This document shows positions 1 to 8,403 of a stretch of 64,000 nucleotides of DNA, piece by piece; the first letter of the stretch is position 1, and each line of letters starts with the position of its first letter. The position numbers were made by a program, and so were the translations under genes. The DNA is from Deferribacter desulfuricans SSM1. Its GTDB lineage: Bacteria > Chrysiogenota > Deferribacteres > Deferribacterales > Deferribacteraceae. The notes below the pieces were generated by a model. That model was not told the DNA's origin and searched no databases. It saw only the letters and a program-made list of their open reading frames with translations. The stretch spans positions 587,501 to 651,500 of the forward strand of contig NC_013939.1 of NCBI RefSeq assembly GCF_000010985.1, given 5' to 3'.

Positions 1-1228
1 TTATGCTTTAACACTTGATGATGCAGTTAAGAATGCATTACAGAATAATTTGGGTCTTCAATATGAGTCTAAAGTAATTGAGAGTAAAAAATTTGAATAT
101 GAATCAGTTAAAGCAAATAGATTTCCTACATTTATTTTAGATGGTAAATATACAATTTTAGATGAAAAGAAGACTGAGCCTTTTTCGACCCCTTTTGGTA
201 CTAATGATGTTACAATCTTAGAAAAAGATTATTACGAGCTTTTCGCAGGGTTAAGATTTAATATATATACAGGTGGTCTGATTAGTTCATCAATAAAAGC
301 AAAATTACATGAGAAAAAAATAGAAGATTATAAATTTGAGGAAGAAAAAAATGGTTTAATCTATAAAGCGAAGAGTGCTTATATAAACATCTTAAAATTG
401 ATTGCTAATAAGAAAGTTGTAGAAGAGTATATTAGGAGTCTTAATAAGCATTTAAACGATGTGAAAGTTATGTATGAGCAAGGTGTTGTTCCTTATATTG
501 ATATTTTGCAGACTGAAGTGAAGGTAGAGGATGCAAAACAAAAACTTATTGATATAGAGAATAAAATAGAAATTGCGAAATTTAATCTAGCCACTTTGAT
601 GGGGAAAAGTAAAAGCACATTTGATGTGGAAGATATAGATATTAATGTTTCTTTAGAAAGAAAACTTGATGAACTTTTAACTTTAGCCACTAAAAATAGA
701 TCTATACTAAAAACTTTTGATGAAAATATAAAAGTAATAGATTTATTAAAAAGTGTTTCAAAATCGAATCTCTTGCCAAAACTGTATGTGCAAGGTGGTT
801 ATCAGTATTCAAATAGCGTTGATGAGGTAGAGCCTAAAGGGAATTTTATGGTTCAATTTGGTATAAGCTACAATTTGACTTGGGATAAACCAATTAAAGA
901 GGTTAAAGCTAAAGATTCTATGAAATATGCACTTATAAAATATAAAAATGATATGAAACTGAAAATTATGTTGGAAGTTCAAAATGCTTATAAGTCGTAT
1001 GAAACAGCTAAAAAAAATTTAGAAGTTGCAAAGGTTCAGGAAGAAAAAGCTGCTGAGTATTTTAGGATAGTTGATCTTAAATATAAAGAAGGGTTAGCAA
1101 GTAACACTGATTTGTTGGACGCCAACGCTATGCTGGTTGAGGCTAAGATGAATGTAAAAAATGCATATTATGAAATGATAGATAAGTATTTTGCATTGGA
1201 AAAATCTATTGGTAAAGAGTTGAGGTGA
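1..1228 (+). CDS. TolC-family outer membrane efflux protein (5' end outside window)
   Basis: Outer-membrane channel of a tripartite efflux system. The reading frame is open from base 2, so the gene begins upstream of the window. The TTG at 50 is an internal Leu codon, because typical TolC N-terminal sequence (LTLDDAVKNALQNN) precedes it in frame. The protein is largely alpha-helical and coiled-coil, with the two-fold OEP pattern: a first half ending near the MGK motif, and a second half with YxYSNSV strand residues followed by long helices to the C-terminus. Four bases separate it from the EmrA-like gene, so it is the first known cistron of a TolC-EmrA-EmrB operon. The substrate cannot be told from sequence. 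Confidence 0.88.
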   Translation, partial: YALTLDDAVKNALQNNLGLQYESKVIESKKFEYESVKANRFPTFILDGKYTILDEKKTEPFSTPFGTNDVTILEKDYYELFAGLRFNIYTGGLISSSIKAKLHEKKIEDYKFEEEKNGLIYKAKSAYINILKLIANKKVVEEYIRSLNKHLNDVKVMYEQGVVPYIDILQTEVKVEDAKQKLIDIENKIEIAKFNLATLMGKSKSTFDVEDIDINVSLERKLDELLTLATKNRSILKTFDENIKVIDLLKSVSKSNLLPKLYVQGGYQYSNSVDEVEPKGNFMVQFGISYNLTWDKPIKEVKAKDSMKYALIKYKNDMKLKIMLEVQNAYKSYETAKKNLEVAKVQEEKAAEYFRIVDLKYKEGLASNTDLLDANAMLVEAKMNVKNAYYEMIDKYFALEKSIGKELR

Positions 1229-1232
1229 GGAT

Positions 1233-2366
1233 ATGGGAAATAAGAAAAAGATTGCATTAATTTTACTTGTTATTGGCTTAATGGTTTTCGTTTATTTCGC
1301 TTATAATTATTTAGTCTTTATTAAAGAGTATGCCACATCTGATGCAGTTTTTATTAGAAGTGATAAAATAACAAATGTGAGCTTCAAAAGAGTTGGTGGT
1401 AAAATAATAAAAATGTATAAAAAAGAAGGGGATATAGTTAAAAAAGGTGAAGTTATAGCTGAAATTGATCCTATTGATTATAAAATAAAATATGATCAAG
1501 TGGCCAAAAAAATTGAATCTTTGAATAAGAAAAGAGAACAGCTAAATATACAAATAATAAAGGTTAAAGATGAACTTGATTTAAAGAAGAATATAGGAGA
1601 GAAAAAGATAACTTACTTAGACGATGAGATAAAATCCCTAAAATATTCTATTGCTGAATTAAATCAAAATATTAAACAGTTAAAAAGAGATTATAAAAGA
1701 TTTAAAAGTCTCTATGAAGCAAAAGCAGTATCGAAAAGGAAATTTGAAGATATTGAGACAAATCTTTTAGCACTTCAGAAAAAGAAGAAGTCTTTATTAA
1801 GCAAATTGGAAGGGCTTAAAAAACAAAAAAGTGTAGCAGAAGATGAGTTGAAAATGGTGTATGTGGAATATAAAAATGTTGATGAACTTAAAAAAAGTTT
1901 AGAATCGTTGGATAGTGAAATTGCTGCCACTAAAAAACAACTTCAAGATTTAGAAAATTTAATCGAATATTGTAAACTTAAAGCTCCTTTTGATGGGAAA
2001 ATAGGTAAAAAGTTTGTTGAAGAAGGTGCGATTATCAATTCTGGCTTCCCTGTATATTCTGTAGTGGATACTGATAGTCTTTATGTAGAAGTATTGTTGG
2101 AGGAAACAAAATTAAAAGGTGTAAAGCCTGGGTGTGAAGCTGAATTTTCTGTGGATTCATATCCTGACATAACATTTAAAGGGGAAGTAAAGGAAATATA
2201 TCCTGCATCAGCAGCTACTTATGCCTTGGTGCCAAGAGATATTTCTGCGGGTGAATTTACAAAAGTTGCGCAGCGTATCCCAGTTAGAGTATCTATTGAT
2301 GAGGGCGATAAATCAATTTTGAAGGTAGGTATGGGAGGAGAGATTAAAATTAAAAGAGCAAACTGA
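1233..2366 (+). CDS. HlyD/EmrA-family membrane fusion protein
   Basis: Periplasmic adaptor linking the inner-membrane MFS pump to the TolC-like channel. It has an N-terminal membrane anchor (about residues 6-27), a first half-lipoyl segment with GGKIIKMYKKEGDIVKKGE, and a long Lys/Glu-rich coiled coil (about 85-240). The second half-lipoyl segment (KAPFDGKIGKKFVEEGA) and a beta-barrel domain follow. 377 aa is normal for the EmrA family. The start ATG has GAGG about 6 bases upstream. Its stop overlaps the start of the next gene by one base, which indicates translational coupling. Assignment to EmrA rather than another HlyD adaptor rests on the DHA2-type pump next door. Confidence 0.88.
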   Translation: MGNKKKIALILLVIGLMVFVYFAYNYLVFIKEYATSDAVFIRSDKITNVSFKRVGGKIIKMYKKEGDIVKKGEVIAEIDPIDYKIKYDQVAKKIESLNKKREQLNIQIIKVKDELDLKKNIGEKKITYLDDEIKSLKYSIAELNQNIKQLKRDYKRFKSLYEAKAVSKRKFEDIETNLLALQKKKKSLLSKLEGLKKQKSVAEDELKMVYVEYKNVDELKKSLESLDSEIAATKKQLQDLENLIEYCKLKAPFDGKIGKKFVEEGAIINSGFPVYSVVDTDSLYVEVLLEETKLKGVKPGCEAEFSVDSYPDITFKGEVKEIYPASAATYALVPRDISAGEFTKVAQRIPVRVSIDEGDKSILKVGMGGEIKIKRAN

Positions 2367-3919
2367 TGATGGTGGGAAAAGAACCTTTATATAAAAAAAT
2401 AGATAATACATCAAGATTTTTGATTACATTTATTGTAATGACAGGTACCTTTATGGCGATACTTGACACTACAATTGTAGACGTAGTTGTGCCTAAAATG
2501 ATGTCGCCATTGAAAACTGACTTGTATGGTGTACAGTGGGTTATTACTTCTTACATGGCTGCTGCAGCAACAGGGTTGTTGTTAATAGAATCCCTTGTAA
2601 AGGTGTTTGGACTAAGAAATTTATTTCTAATTGGTGTTGGTTTGTTTACTACTGCAAGTGCTACTTGTGGTTCTGCTACTGATTTACCTCAAATGATTGT
2701 ATCAAGGTCTTTTCAAGGGTTAGGTGAAGCTTTCATTGTTGCGACTGCTCAAACCATAATGTTTTCAATATTCCCACCAGAAAAAAAAGGGATTGCTATG
2801 GGGATATTTGGTACTGGGGTAAGTTTTGCACCGGCTCTTGGACCAACAGCTGGAGGCTATTTAACAGAACATTTTAATTGGAGATATGTTTTTTATGTAA
2901 ATCTTCCAGTTGGATTAATGGTTGTAGTTCTGGGATTGTTTATTTTACCTAAAATTTTGGAGAAGAAAGAGAAGCTTCACTTTAATTTTATAAGTTACGG
3001 TTTTTTTGCCATGTTCACAATACCGTTACTTATTATGCTTTCAAAAGGGCAGCAAAAAGGGTGGTTTCAATCCCCTTTTATTACTAAACTGCTATTTTTG
3101 TCTATATTAGGTTTGTTTTTATTTGCGATATCAGAAATTGTAAGTAAAAAAAAGCTGATAGATTATGAGATATTTAAGATAAAAGAGTATAGAGTTGCAA
3201 TACTTATATACGCTTTAACACTTGGTTTGTCCATCTATCAACTGTTTTATCTTTTGCCTCTGTATTACGAAAATTTAAAGGGTTATACTACTTTGCAGAC
3301 CGGTTTACATATGTTAGGTTTTGCTATTTTTATAGGTTTTACATCCTTTTTTGCTGGAGCACTTTCTGACAAATATGGTGAGAAAAACATTTTAGTAATA
3401 AATGCCGTTTTGTATATTACCACATCGATATTTTTAATGCCTAAATTAAATTATTATACTCCGTCTGTGAAAACAATACTTTTAACAATTCCTCTTGGCT
3501 TTTCACTTGGAACATTTTTTGCACCTATATCTACTTTAGCTATGAGAAAACTTGGTCCTAAGACTCAGATGGGGGTGAGTTTTTTACATTACATTCGTTT
3601 TATGGGAGGTTCTTTTGGGACTGCAATTGCGACAAATACGTTGCAGTCTAAAATTAGTTTTCATTATGATGAGATTTCAGCGATACAAAATTATGGCTAT
3701 GTAAACAATTATCTCAATACAGCAAAATTATTTTTATCTCAGACTATGAATGAACAGTTGGCTGCGATTAAATCCTATGCCCTTTTGGGTAAAGTTCAAT
3801 ATTTGATGAGTGCTTCTCATGCTTTTCAAGATACTTTTAGACATGCTGGTTATTTTGGTATTGTTGGACTTTCTTTTCTCATATTTCTCTTTATAAACAA
3901 GAAAAAAGAGAATCAATAA
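2366..3919 (+). CDS. DHA2-family MFS drug efflux permease (EmrB/QacA type)
   Basis: Proton-driven inner-membrane exporter, expected to have 14 membrane segments. The first helix carries the DHA2 signature LDTTIVDVVVPKM. Helix 5 has the antiporter motif APALGPTAGGYL followed by WRYVFYVNLPVG. 517 aa is the usual length. Start codons ATG 2366 and ATG 2369 are both possible; GGAG at 2338-2341 lies rather far upstream. Together with the adaptor and the TolC-like protein it forms a complete three-part pump. The substrate is unknown, and no regulator gene lies within the window on this side. Confidence 0.9.
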   Translation: MMVGKEPLYKKIDNTSRFLITFIVMTGTFMAILDTTIVDVVVPKMMSPLKTDLYGVQWVITSYMAAAATGLLLIESLVKVFGLRNLFLIGVGLFTTASATCGSATDLPQMIVSRSFQGLGEAFIVATAQTIMFSIFPPEKKGIAMGIFGTGVSFAPALGPTAGGYLTEHFNWRYVFYVNLPVGLMVVVLGLFILPKILEKKEKLHFNFISYGFFAMFTIPLLIMLSKGQQKGWFQSPFITKLLFLSILGLFLFAISEIVSKKKLIDYEIFKIKEYRVAILIYALTLGLSIYQLFYLLPLYYENLKGYTTLQTGLHMLGFAIFIGFTSFFAGALSDKYGEKNILVINAVLYITTSIFLMPKLNYYTPSVKTILLTIPLGFSLGTFFAPISTLAMRKLGPKTQMGVSFLHYIRFMGGSFGTAIATNTLQSKISFHYDEISAIQNYGYVNNYLNTAKLFLSQTMNEQLAAIKSYALLGKVQYLMSASHAFQDTFRHAGYFGIVGLSFLIFLFINKKKENQ

Positions 3920-3960
3920 ATGAGGTTGAGGTTGTTGCACGAAAAAAAGTAATACTTTTT

Positions 3961-4032
3961 GAGATTGCTTCGCTACGCTCGCAATGACCAATTTCCCAGT
4001 CATTGCGAGGAGCAAATGCGACGAAGCAATCT
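3961..4032. repeat. REP/MITE-like palindromic repeat, copy 1
   Basis: Inverted arms GATTGCTTCGC...GCAATGAC (3963-3988) and GTCATTGCGAG...GAAGCAATC (3999-4031) form a long imperfect hairpin. A TTGTTGCAC sequence at 3932-3940 matches the outer terminal motif seen at other copies. It sits between convergent genes and encodes nothing. The same element recurs at about nine other places in this window. Confidence 0.85.
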
Positions 4033-4069
4033 TATGATTATGATAATTATCAAATTGTATTGTATTTTT

Positions 4070-4933
4070 TTATTTTTTTGTAGTTATGTTTAGTAAAATT
4101 CCTGAGAAGACTAATACTATTGCAATTATATGATAGGTATAAAAGTGCTCACCAAGTAAAAAGACAGACATAATAGTGCCAAAAACTGGCATTAGGTGAA
4201 CAAAGTTTCCACCTTTATTTGCTCCAACTTCTCTGATGCCTCTATTCCAACATATAAAAGCTAAAACTGATGCAAATAAGCCTACATATAATATAACAAT
4301 TATATTTTTATAATTTAATTCGAAATATTTATTTGAAGCTAAATAAATAGGTAGTAAAAAGATAAGTCCGATAAAAATAATAGTTTCTAAAAAAACGAGA
4401 GGATTTAATCTATTATCTAAATTTTTAAGTAAAACAGAATATAATGCCCAGCTTAGAGCAGCAAGTAACACAAGAAGATCACCAGGGTTTATTTTTAATT
4501 TAAGTATAGATGTAAGATCTCCATGTGTAATTATAATAGCTACACCAATAAGTGATATTATAGCACCTAAAATCTGGAGTTTTTTAGCTTTTAATTTATG
4601 GAGGAAAAATGAAATAATAAAAATTAGTATTGGTACAAAGGAATTGATTAGTAATGCATTTATCGCTGTGGTATAGTGCATTGCTTTATAAATCAATGTA
4701 TTAAATAAAGTTACACCTAAAAATCCAAAGACAGTCAATAGCTTTAAATTATCTTTAATTATATCTTTTTGATGAATTAATTTTTTTAAAGTGAAAGGAA
4801 GTAGTATTAAAAAGGCTACTACCCACCTCCAGAATACAAGAGCAACAGGGGGTATAGAGGTGGATACCCATTTACCGATAACAAAGTTTCCAGCCCAAAA
4901 AAGGGCACTTAGACTTAATAAAATATAAGCCAT
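4070..4933 (-). CDS. EamA/DMT-family transporter
   Basis: Ten-helix inner-membrane exporter of the drug/metabolite transporter superfamily, made of two five-helix EamA repeats. Visible signs are the N-terminal AxFWAGNFVIGKW motif, the first-repeat PVALVFWRW segment, and the second-repeat start with GDLLVLLAALSWALYSVLLK. 287 aa is normal. It begins directly after the stop of the aminotransferase with no gap, so the two are co-transcribed. That suggests export of an amino acid or related metabolite, which is inference. The exact substrate cannot be read from sequence. Confidence 0.88.
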   Translation of the reverse strand: MAYILLSLSALFWAGNFVIGKWVSTSIPPVALVFWRWVVAFLILLPFTLKKLIHQKDIIKDNLKLLTVFGFLGVTLFNTLIYKAMHYTTAINALLINSFVPILIFIISFFLHKLKAKKLQILGAIISLIGVAIIITHGDLTSILKLKINPGDLLVLLAALSWALYSVLLKNLDNRLNPLVFLETIIFIGLIFLLPIYLASNKYFELNYKNIIVILYVGLFASVLAFICWNRGIREVGANKGGNFVHLMPVFGTIMSVFLLGEHFYTYHIIAIVLVFSGILLNITTKK

Positions 4934-6238
4934 TTATTTGGAAGATTCTACATATTCAACAATTTTTTCTGCTAATGTTTTTACTGTGTGTTCAAATTTG
5001 TCTACGTCTTTTTCAAGTAATGTCATCCTGAATCCTGGCAAAGGTGTAAAAAAAGATGTTAATGGAACAACACAGATTCCAGTGGATGCAAGAAGGTAAT
5101 AAACGAATCTTTTATCGTTTTCTATTGGCTCATTGGTTATTTTTTCCACATAATCCTTAACAGAAGGGTTTGATATGGGAAGAGTTTGTTTATTATTTAA
5201 TACCGCCTCTATAAATACCACAGACATATAAAATGCACCATTGGTTCTGTTTACAACAATATATGGAACATCTTTTAAAATGTTGTATGCAATATTTGAA
5301 AGTTTTTCATAATGTCTCAATCTTTCGTTTAAATATTCTTGATACTTAGGATTGCTTAAAATTTTTGGTATAGCCATTTGAGGAAATGTGGTAGAACAAA
5401 CTTCAGCCATTTTTTGCTGCAAAATAGCGTTTATATACCTTTCAAATGCTTCATCATTTTTAATATTATAAACTTCAATCCATCCACATCTAGCTCCAGG
5501 CCAAGGAACTTCTTTGGAAATCCCTTTCATACTCATACCAGGCACATCACCAATGATTTCAGCCAATGAAACAGTTTCTTTACCATTGTAAACCATATTG
5601 TTGTATATTTCATCAAAAACCAAAAACAGGTCGTATTTTTTAGCTATTTCAACAATTTTTAAAAGGGTTTCTTTATCATAGACATAACCTGTGGGGTTGT
5701 CAGGATTTATTACCAATATTCCAACTATCGATCTATGGCTTTTTACCTTTCTTTCAAGTTCGTTGAGGTCTGGTGCCCAATTGTTGTAAGGATTCATTCT
5801 GTATGTATTTGGAGGAAATGATGCATGCAAAACTTCTGCTAAAAGGTGAGTAGAGTAAGTTGGTTCTGGCATAATAATTCTAGCATCTACACGGATTGCA
5901 CTGTAACTTCTTGCTATTGCGTCACCTAATCCATTGAAAAATATTATATCTTCTTTAGTGATTTGAGCTCCTTCCTTTTGGTTATTTAGTTCAGCTAAAA
6001 ACTCTCTTGTTTCATCGACCCCTTTTGTAGGACTGTATCCGAAAGTAGCATCATCTTCTATTATCTCTTTTAGTGTTTCTTTTATCCAATCTGGCAATTT
6101 CTCCCCTTTTAAAATTGGATCTCCTATATTTTCCCAATAAATTTCCATGCCGCTTTCTTGTAGTTTATTAGCAATATTTACTATATTTCTGATTTCGTAA
6201 GTTAGTCCATTACCACTTTTTGCGATATCAAATCTCAT
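4934..6238 (-). CDS. PLP-dependent class I/II aminotransferase
   Basis: Cytosolic fold-type I aminotransferase of 434 aa. Visible motifs are the substrate/PLP segment YSPTKGVDETREFL, the cofactor Asp/Tyr region NPDNPTGYVYDKE ... FDEIYNNMVY, and the Schiff-base Lys in SMKGISKEVPWPGARCGW. The C-terminal Arg in PLPGFRMTLLEKD would bind the substrate carboxylate. It is closest in style to the aspartate/alanine aminotransferase group, but substrate specificity is not decidable here. The start ATG is preceded by AGGGG. The gene is followed without a gap by an EamA exporter. Confidence 0.88.
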   Translation of the reverse strand: MRFDIAKSGNGLTYEIRNIVNIANKLQESGMEIYWENIGDPILKGEKLPDWIKETLKEIIEDDATFGYSPTKGVDETREFLAELNNQKEGAQITKEDIIFFNGLGDAIARSYSAIRVDARIIMPEPTYSTHLLAEVLHASFPPNTYRMNPYNNWAPDLNELERKVKSHRSIVGILVINPDNPTGYVYDKETLLKIVEIAKKYDLFLVFDEIYNNMVYNGKETVSLAEIIGDVPGMSMKGISKEVPWPGARCGWIEVYNIKNDEAFERYINAILQQKMAEVCSTTFPQMAIPKILSNPKYQEYLNERLRHYEKLSNIAYNILKDVPYIVVNRTNGAFYMSVVFIEAVLNNKQTLPISNPSVKDYVEKITNEPIENDKRFVYYLLASTGICVVPLTSFFTPLPGFRMTLLEKDVDKFEHTVKTLAEKIVEYVESSK

Positions 6239-6275
6239 GTTAACCCCTCAGCTGTTTATTTAAATTTTAAAATAT

Positions 6276-6653
6276 TTAATCATTTTTAAAAATTTTACAA
6301 GAATAAATTTTTTCTTTGTATTCATAATAAGCTAACGAGCGCCCCCTTTTTTCCATTAAAATGTTAAATCTTAAACTTTTTTCTGTTAATTTCTTTGTAA
6401 GTCGCTGTTTTTCCTCATCATCAAAGCAGTGCTCTAAAAGATCTTCAATGGTTTTTATTTCTCTTTGTAGATGTAGCTCTTCTGGTAAGACATTTGCATT
6501 TTTTAAAACTTTGTATGCGGCTCTGAGTTCTTCAGGTATCATACTTAAGTCTTCGATTTCTAGTTTTTTACCTTTACAGTTCAAATTATCCAATTCCCCT
6601 TTTTCTATGGCTTCTTTTATTTTTAGTTCTGCCAAAAAAGTTATTGCATCCAA
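6276..6653 (-). CDS. DUF1992 (DnaJ C28-like) protein
   Basis: Small soluble protein of 125 aa. The first 70 residues match the conserved DUF1992 pattern: an Ala/Ile-rich start, IKEAIEKGELDNLNCKGKKLEIED, then PEELRAAYKVLKNANVLPEEL. The family's function is unknown; it is named after a domain of a DnaJ-like protein. The start is a TTG directly after the stop of the upstream membrane-protein gene. The only nearby ATG (6649) runs into a stop after two codons, and GGGAG lies about 10 bases upstream of the TTG. Confidence 0.8.
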   Translation of the reverse strand: MDAITFLAELKIKEAIEKGELDNLNCKGKKLEIEDLSMIPEELRAAYKVLKNANVLPEELHLQREIKTIEDLLEHCFDDEEKQRLTKKLTEKSLRFNILMEKRGRSLAYYEYKEKIYSCKIFKND

Positions 6654-7625
6654 TTAATTTAACTCCCTAATTTCTTTTATTATAAAACTTTTTTTACCGT
6701 ATTTTAATGAAATCTCTTTTGTATTAACTTTTATAATATAAGGTTTATTTTGCATATCAAACAATTTTTTTAAAATGAAGTATAAGAATCTTTTATTATC
6801 ATATCTTAAATAATTGTTTGCCACTTTTAAGAAATTTTCAGTTATATAAAAGTAATTTAATATAAAGAGTAATATATTAAATACAAACCATAAGTACATT
6901 ATTGATAAAATGATTGTTGAGAGTGAGCCATATAAAAGATTATAAACCGATTTATTAACTACTATAAAATAGATTTTGCTTATTAGGTATATGAGCACTA
7001 ATGAAAAAAAAGAAGCATGTATTAAATTTTTTAATTTAATGTTTTTCCCCAATATAGAATAATAGGTTAAGGCCAAGATAAGCCAGCTGAAAAGAAAATA
7101 TATAATTTTAAAATAGAAATAAGCAATTTTATTGAAATAGAAATTTGTCCCAAAGTAATCAAAAATTAATATAGATACTCCTTTTATAAGGATTAAAATG
7201 ATTAATAATAAAACTGTGATTGATGATGAAAAAATGGGCAATAATAATCTTGTTTTAGATTTTTTGGGATTGATATTAAAAATAAAATTTACTGAATCAA
7301 ATAAACCTTTTATGAAAATACTTGAAAATAGCAGTACTATCAAAAAACTTATACTACCATAACTAATAGCTATTGTTTTAAAGTTAGATAGGGTTAATCC
7401 TAAAAGTTCTATTATTTTATTGTTGTTTATTAAGTTGTTCAATTCATTAATTATTATTGTGTAATATTTTGATTTTATAAATAGTGCATTTAATATTAAT
7501 AAAGTTATCATAATAGTTGGGAATATTGAAAGTATAAAATATAAAGCTAAAGATGATGAATGTATTGATAGCTTTTTCTGTTTAAATCTCTGAAAGGCAA
7601 AGGCTAAGGCAAACAAGTATTTCAA
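6654..7625 (-). CDS. YihY/BrkB-family membrane protein
   Basis: Integral inner-membrane protein with about six hydrophobic segments. It has the family features: an N-terminal cytoplasmic helix, ALYFILSIFPTIMITLLIL, a central GSISFLIVLLFSSIFIKGLFDSVNFIFN region, and a late YGSLSTIILSIMYLWFVFNILLF segment. 323 aa fits the family, whose role is unproven despite the old RNase BN label. The TTG start is supported by GAGAGG 5 bases upstream, and no in-frame ATG lies near. It is followed immediately by the DUF1992 gene. Confidence 0.85.
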   Translation of the reverse strand: MKYLFALAFAFQRFKQKKLSIHSSSLALYFILSIFPTIMITLLILNALFIKSKYYTIIINELNNLINNNKIIELLGLTLSNFKTIAISYGSISFLIVLLFSSIFIKGLFDSVNFIFNINPKKSKTRLLLPIFSSSITVLLLIILILIKGVSILIFDYFGTNFYFNKIAYFYFKIIYFLFSWLILALTYYSILGKNIKLKNLIHASFFSLVLIYLISKIYFIVVNKSVYNLLYGSLSTIILSIMYLWFVFNILLFILNYFYITENFLKVANNYLRYDNKRFLYFILKKLFDMQNKPYIIKVNTKEISLKYGKKSFIIKEIRELN

Positions 7626-7707
7626 TTTAACCTCTCACTTAATTAGCACATCGTTTTAATTGATTTTTAGCACAAATCAATATAAAATAAAAGTCAACAG
7701 GTGGGGG

Positions 7708-8403
7708 ATGATAAAAAAATTTTTTAAAAGTTTCAAATATAATAAAAAAAGTTCAAAAACAGATCCTTTATCTTCATATATTAAGAGTCTTATTGATAGT
7801 GTTAACAATGATAAAATATTCAATCAAAAAATAGAACATGCAAAGTTTTGCGTTATTGATACCGAAACTACAGGTCTTGATTTTGAAACAGCTAAGCTTA
7901 TCAATATTGCAGCTGTAAAGGTTGTTAATTTTAAGATTTTAGATATTTATGATGTTTTTATCAATCCAGAAATTCCTATCCCAGAAGAATCAATAAAATG
8001 GCATGGTATCACTGATGATATGGTCAAAGATAAGCCAACTGTAGCCGAAATTTTGCCTGATTTTTTAAAGTTTATTAGAGATTCTGTGATTGTAGGTCAT
8101 CATGTTAATTTTGATTTAAAAATGATAAACAAAGATTTGAAATTATATTATGGCTCTGAGATTAAGAATATATGGATAGATACTATGTTTTTATATTCAA
8201 AGAATATTTTGTGTAGAGATGATCATATAAGTTTGGATTTTTTGCTTGAAAAATTCAATGTGAAATGTATCGGTAGGCATACAGCTCTTGGCGATGCTTT
8301 AGCTACTGCTGAGGTTTTTAATAAAATTGTCGTTAAAATGAAGAACGGTTTTAAAACAGTAAGTGATTTATATAGATCTCAGTTTAAAGAGTTTCATTCT
8401 TAG
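7708..8403 (+). CDS. DnaQ-like (DEDDh) 3'-5' exonuclease
   Basis: Exonuclease related to the epsilon proofreading subunit. All motifs of the DEDDh class are visible: ExoI VIDTETTGLD, ExoII GHHVNFDLKMIN, and ExoIII HTALGDALATAEVF. The protein is 231 aa from ATG 7708, which has GGTGGGGG directly upstream. An in-frame TTG at 7660 would add 16 residues but lacks a ribosome site, so I prefer 7708. It stands alone rather than with a polymerase, so it may be an accessory nuclease and not the replicative DnaQ. Its 3' end overlaps the convergent RqcH gene by 20 bases. Confidence 0.87.
   Translation: MIKKFFKSFKYNKKSSKTDPLSSYIKSLIDSVNNDKIFNQKIEHAKFCVIDTETTGLDFETAKLINIAAVKVVNFKILDIYDVFINPEIPIPEESIKWHGITDDMVKDKPTVAEILPDFLKFIRDSVIVGHHVNFDLKMINKDLKLYYGSEIKNIWIDTMFLYSKNILCRDDHISLDFLLEKFNVKCIGRHTALGDALATAEVFNKIVVKMKNGFKTVSDLYRSQFKEFHS

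Noticed and set aside
50-52. TTG at base 50 as the start of the TolC-like gene
   Set aside because: Family-typical sequence (LTLDDAVKNALQNN) is encoded in frame upstream of it, so the gene begins before the window.
8384-8403. Convergent gene overlap as a sign of wrong stop or frameshift
   Set aside because: Both C-termini are plausible and a 20-base convergent overlap is common in compact genomes.
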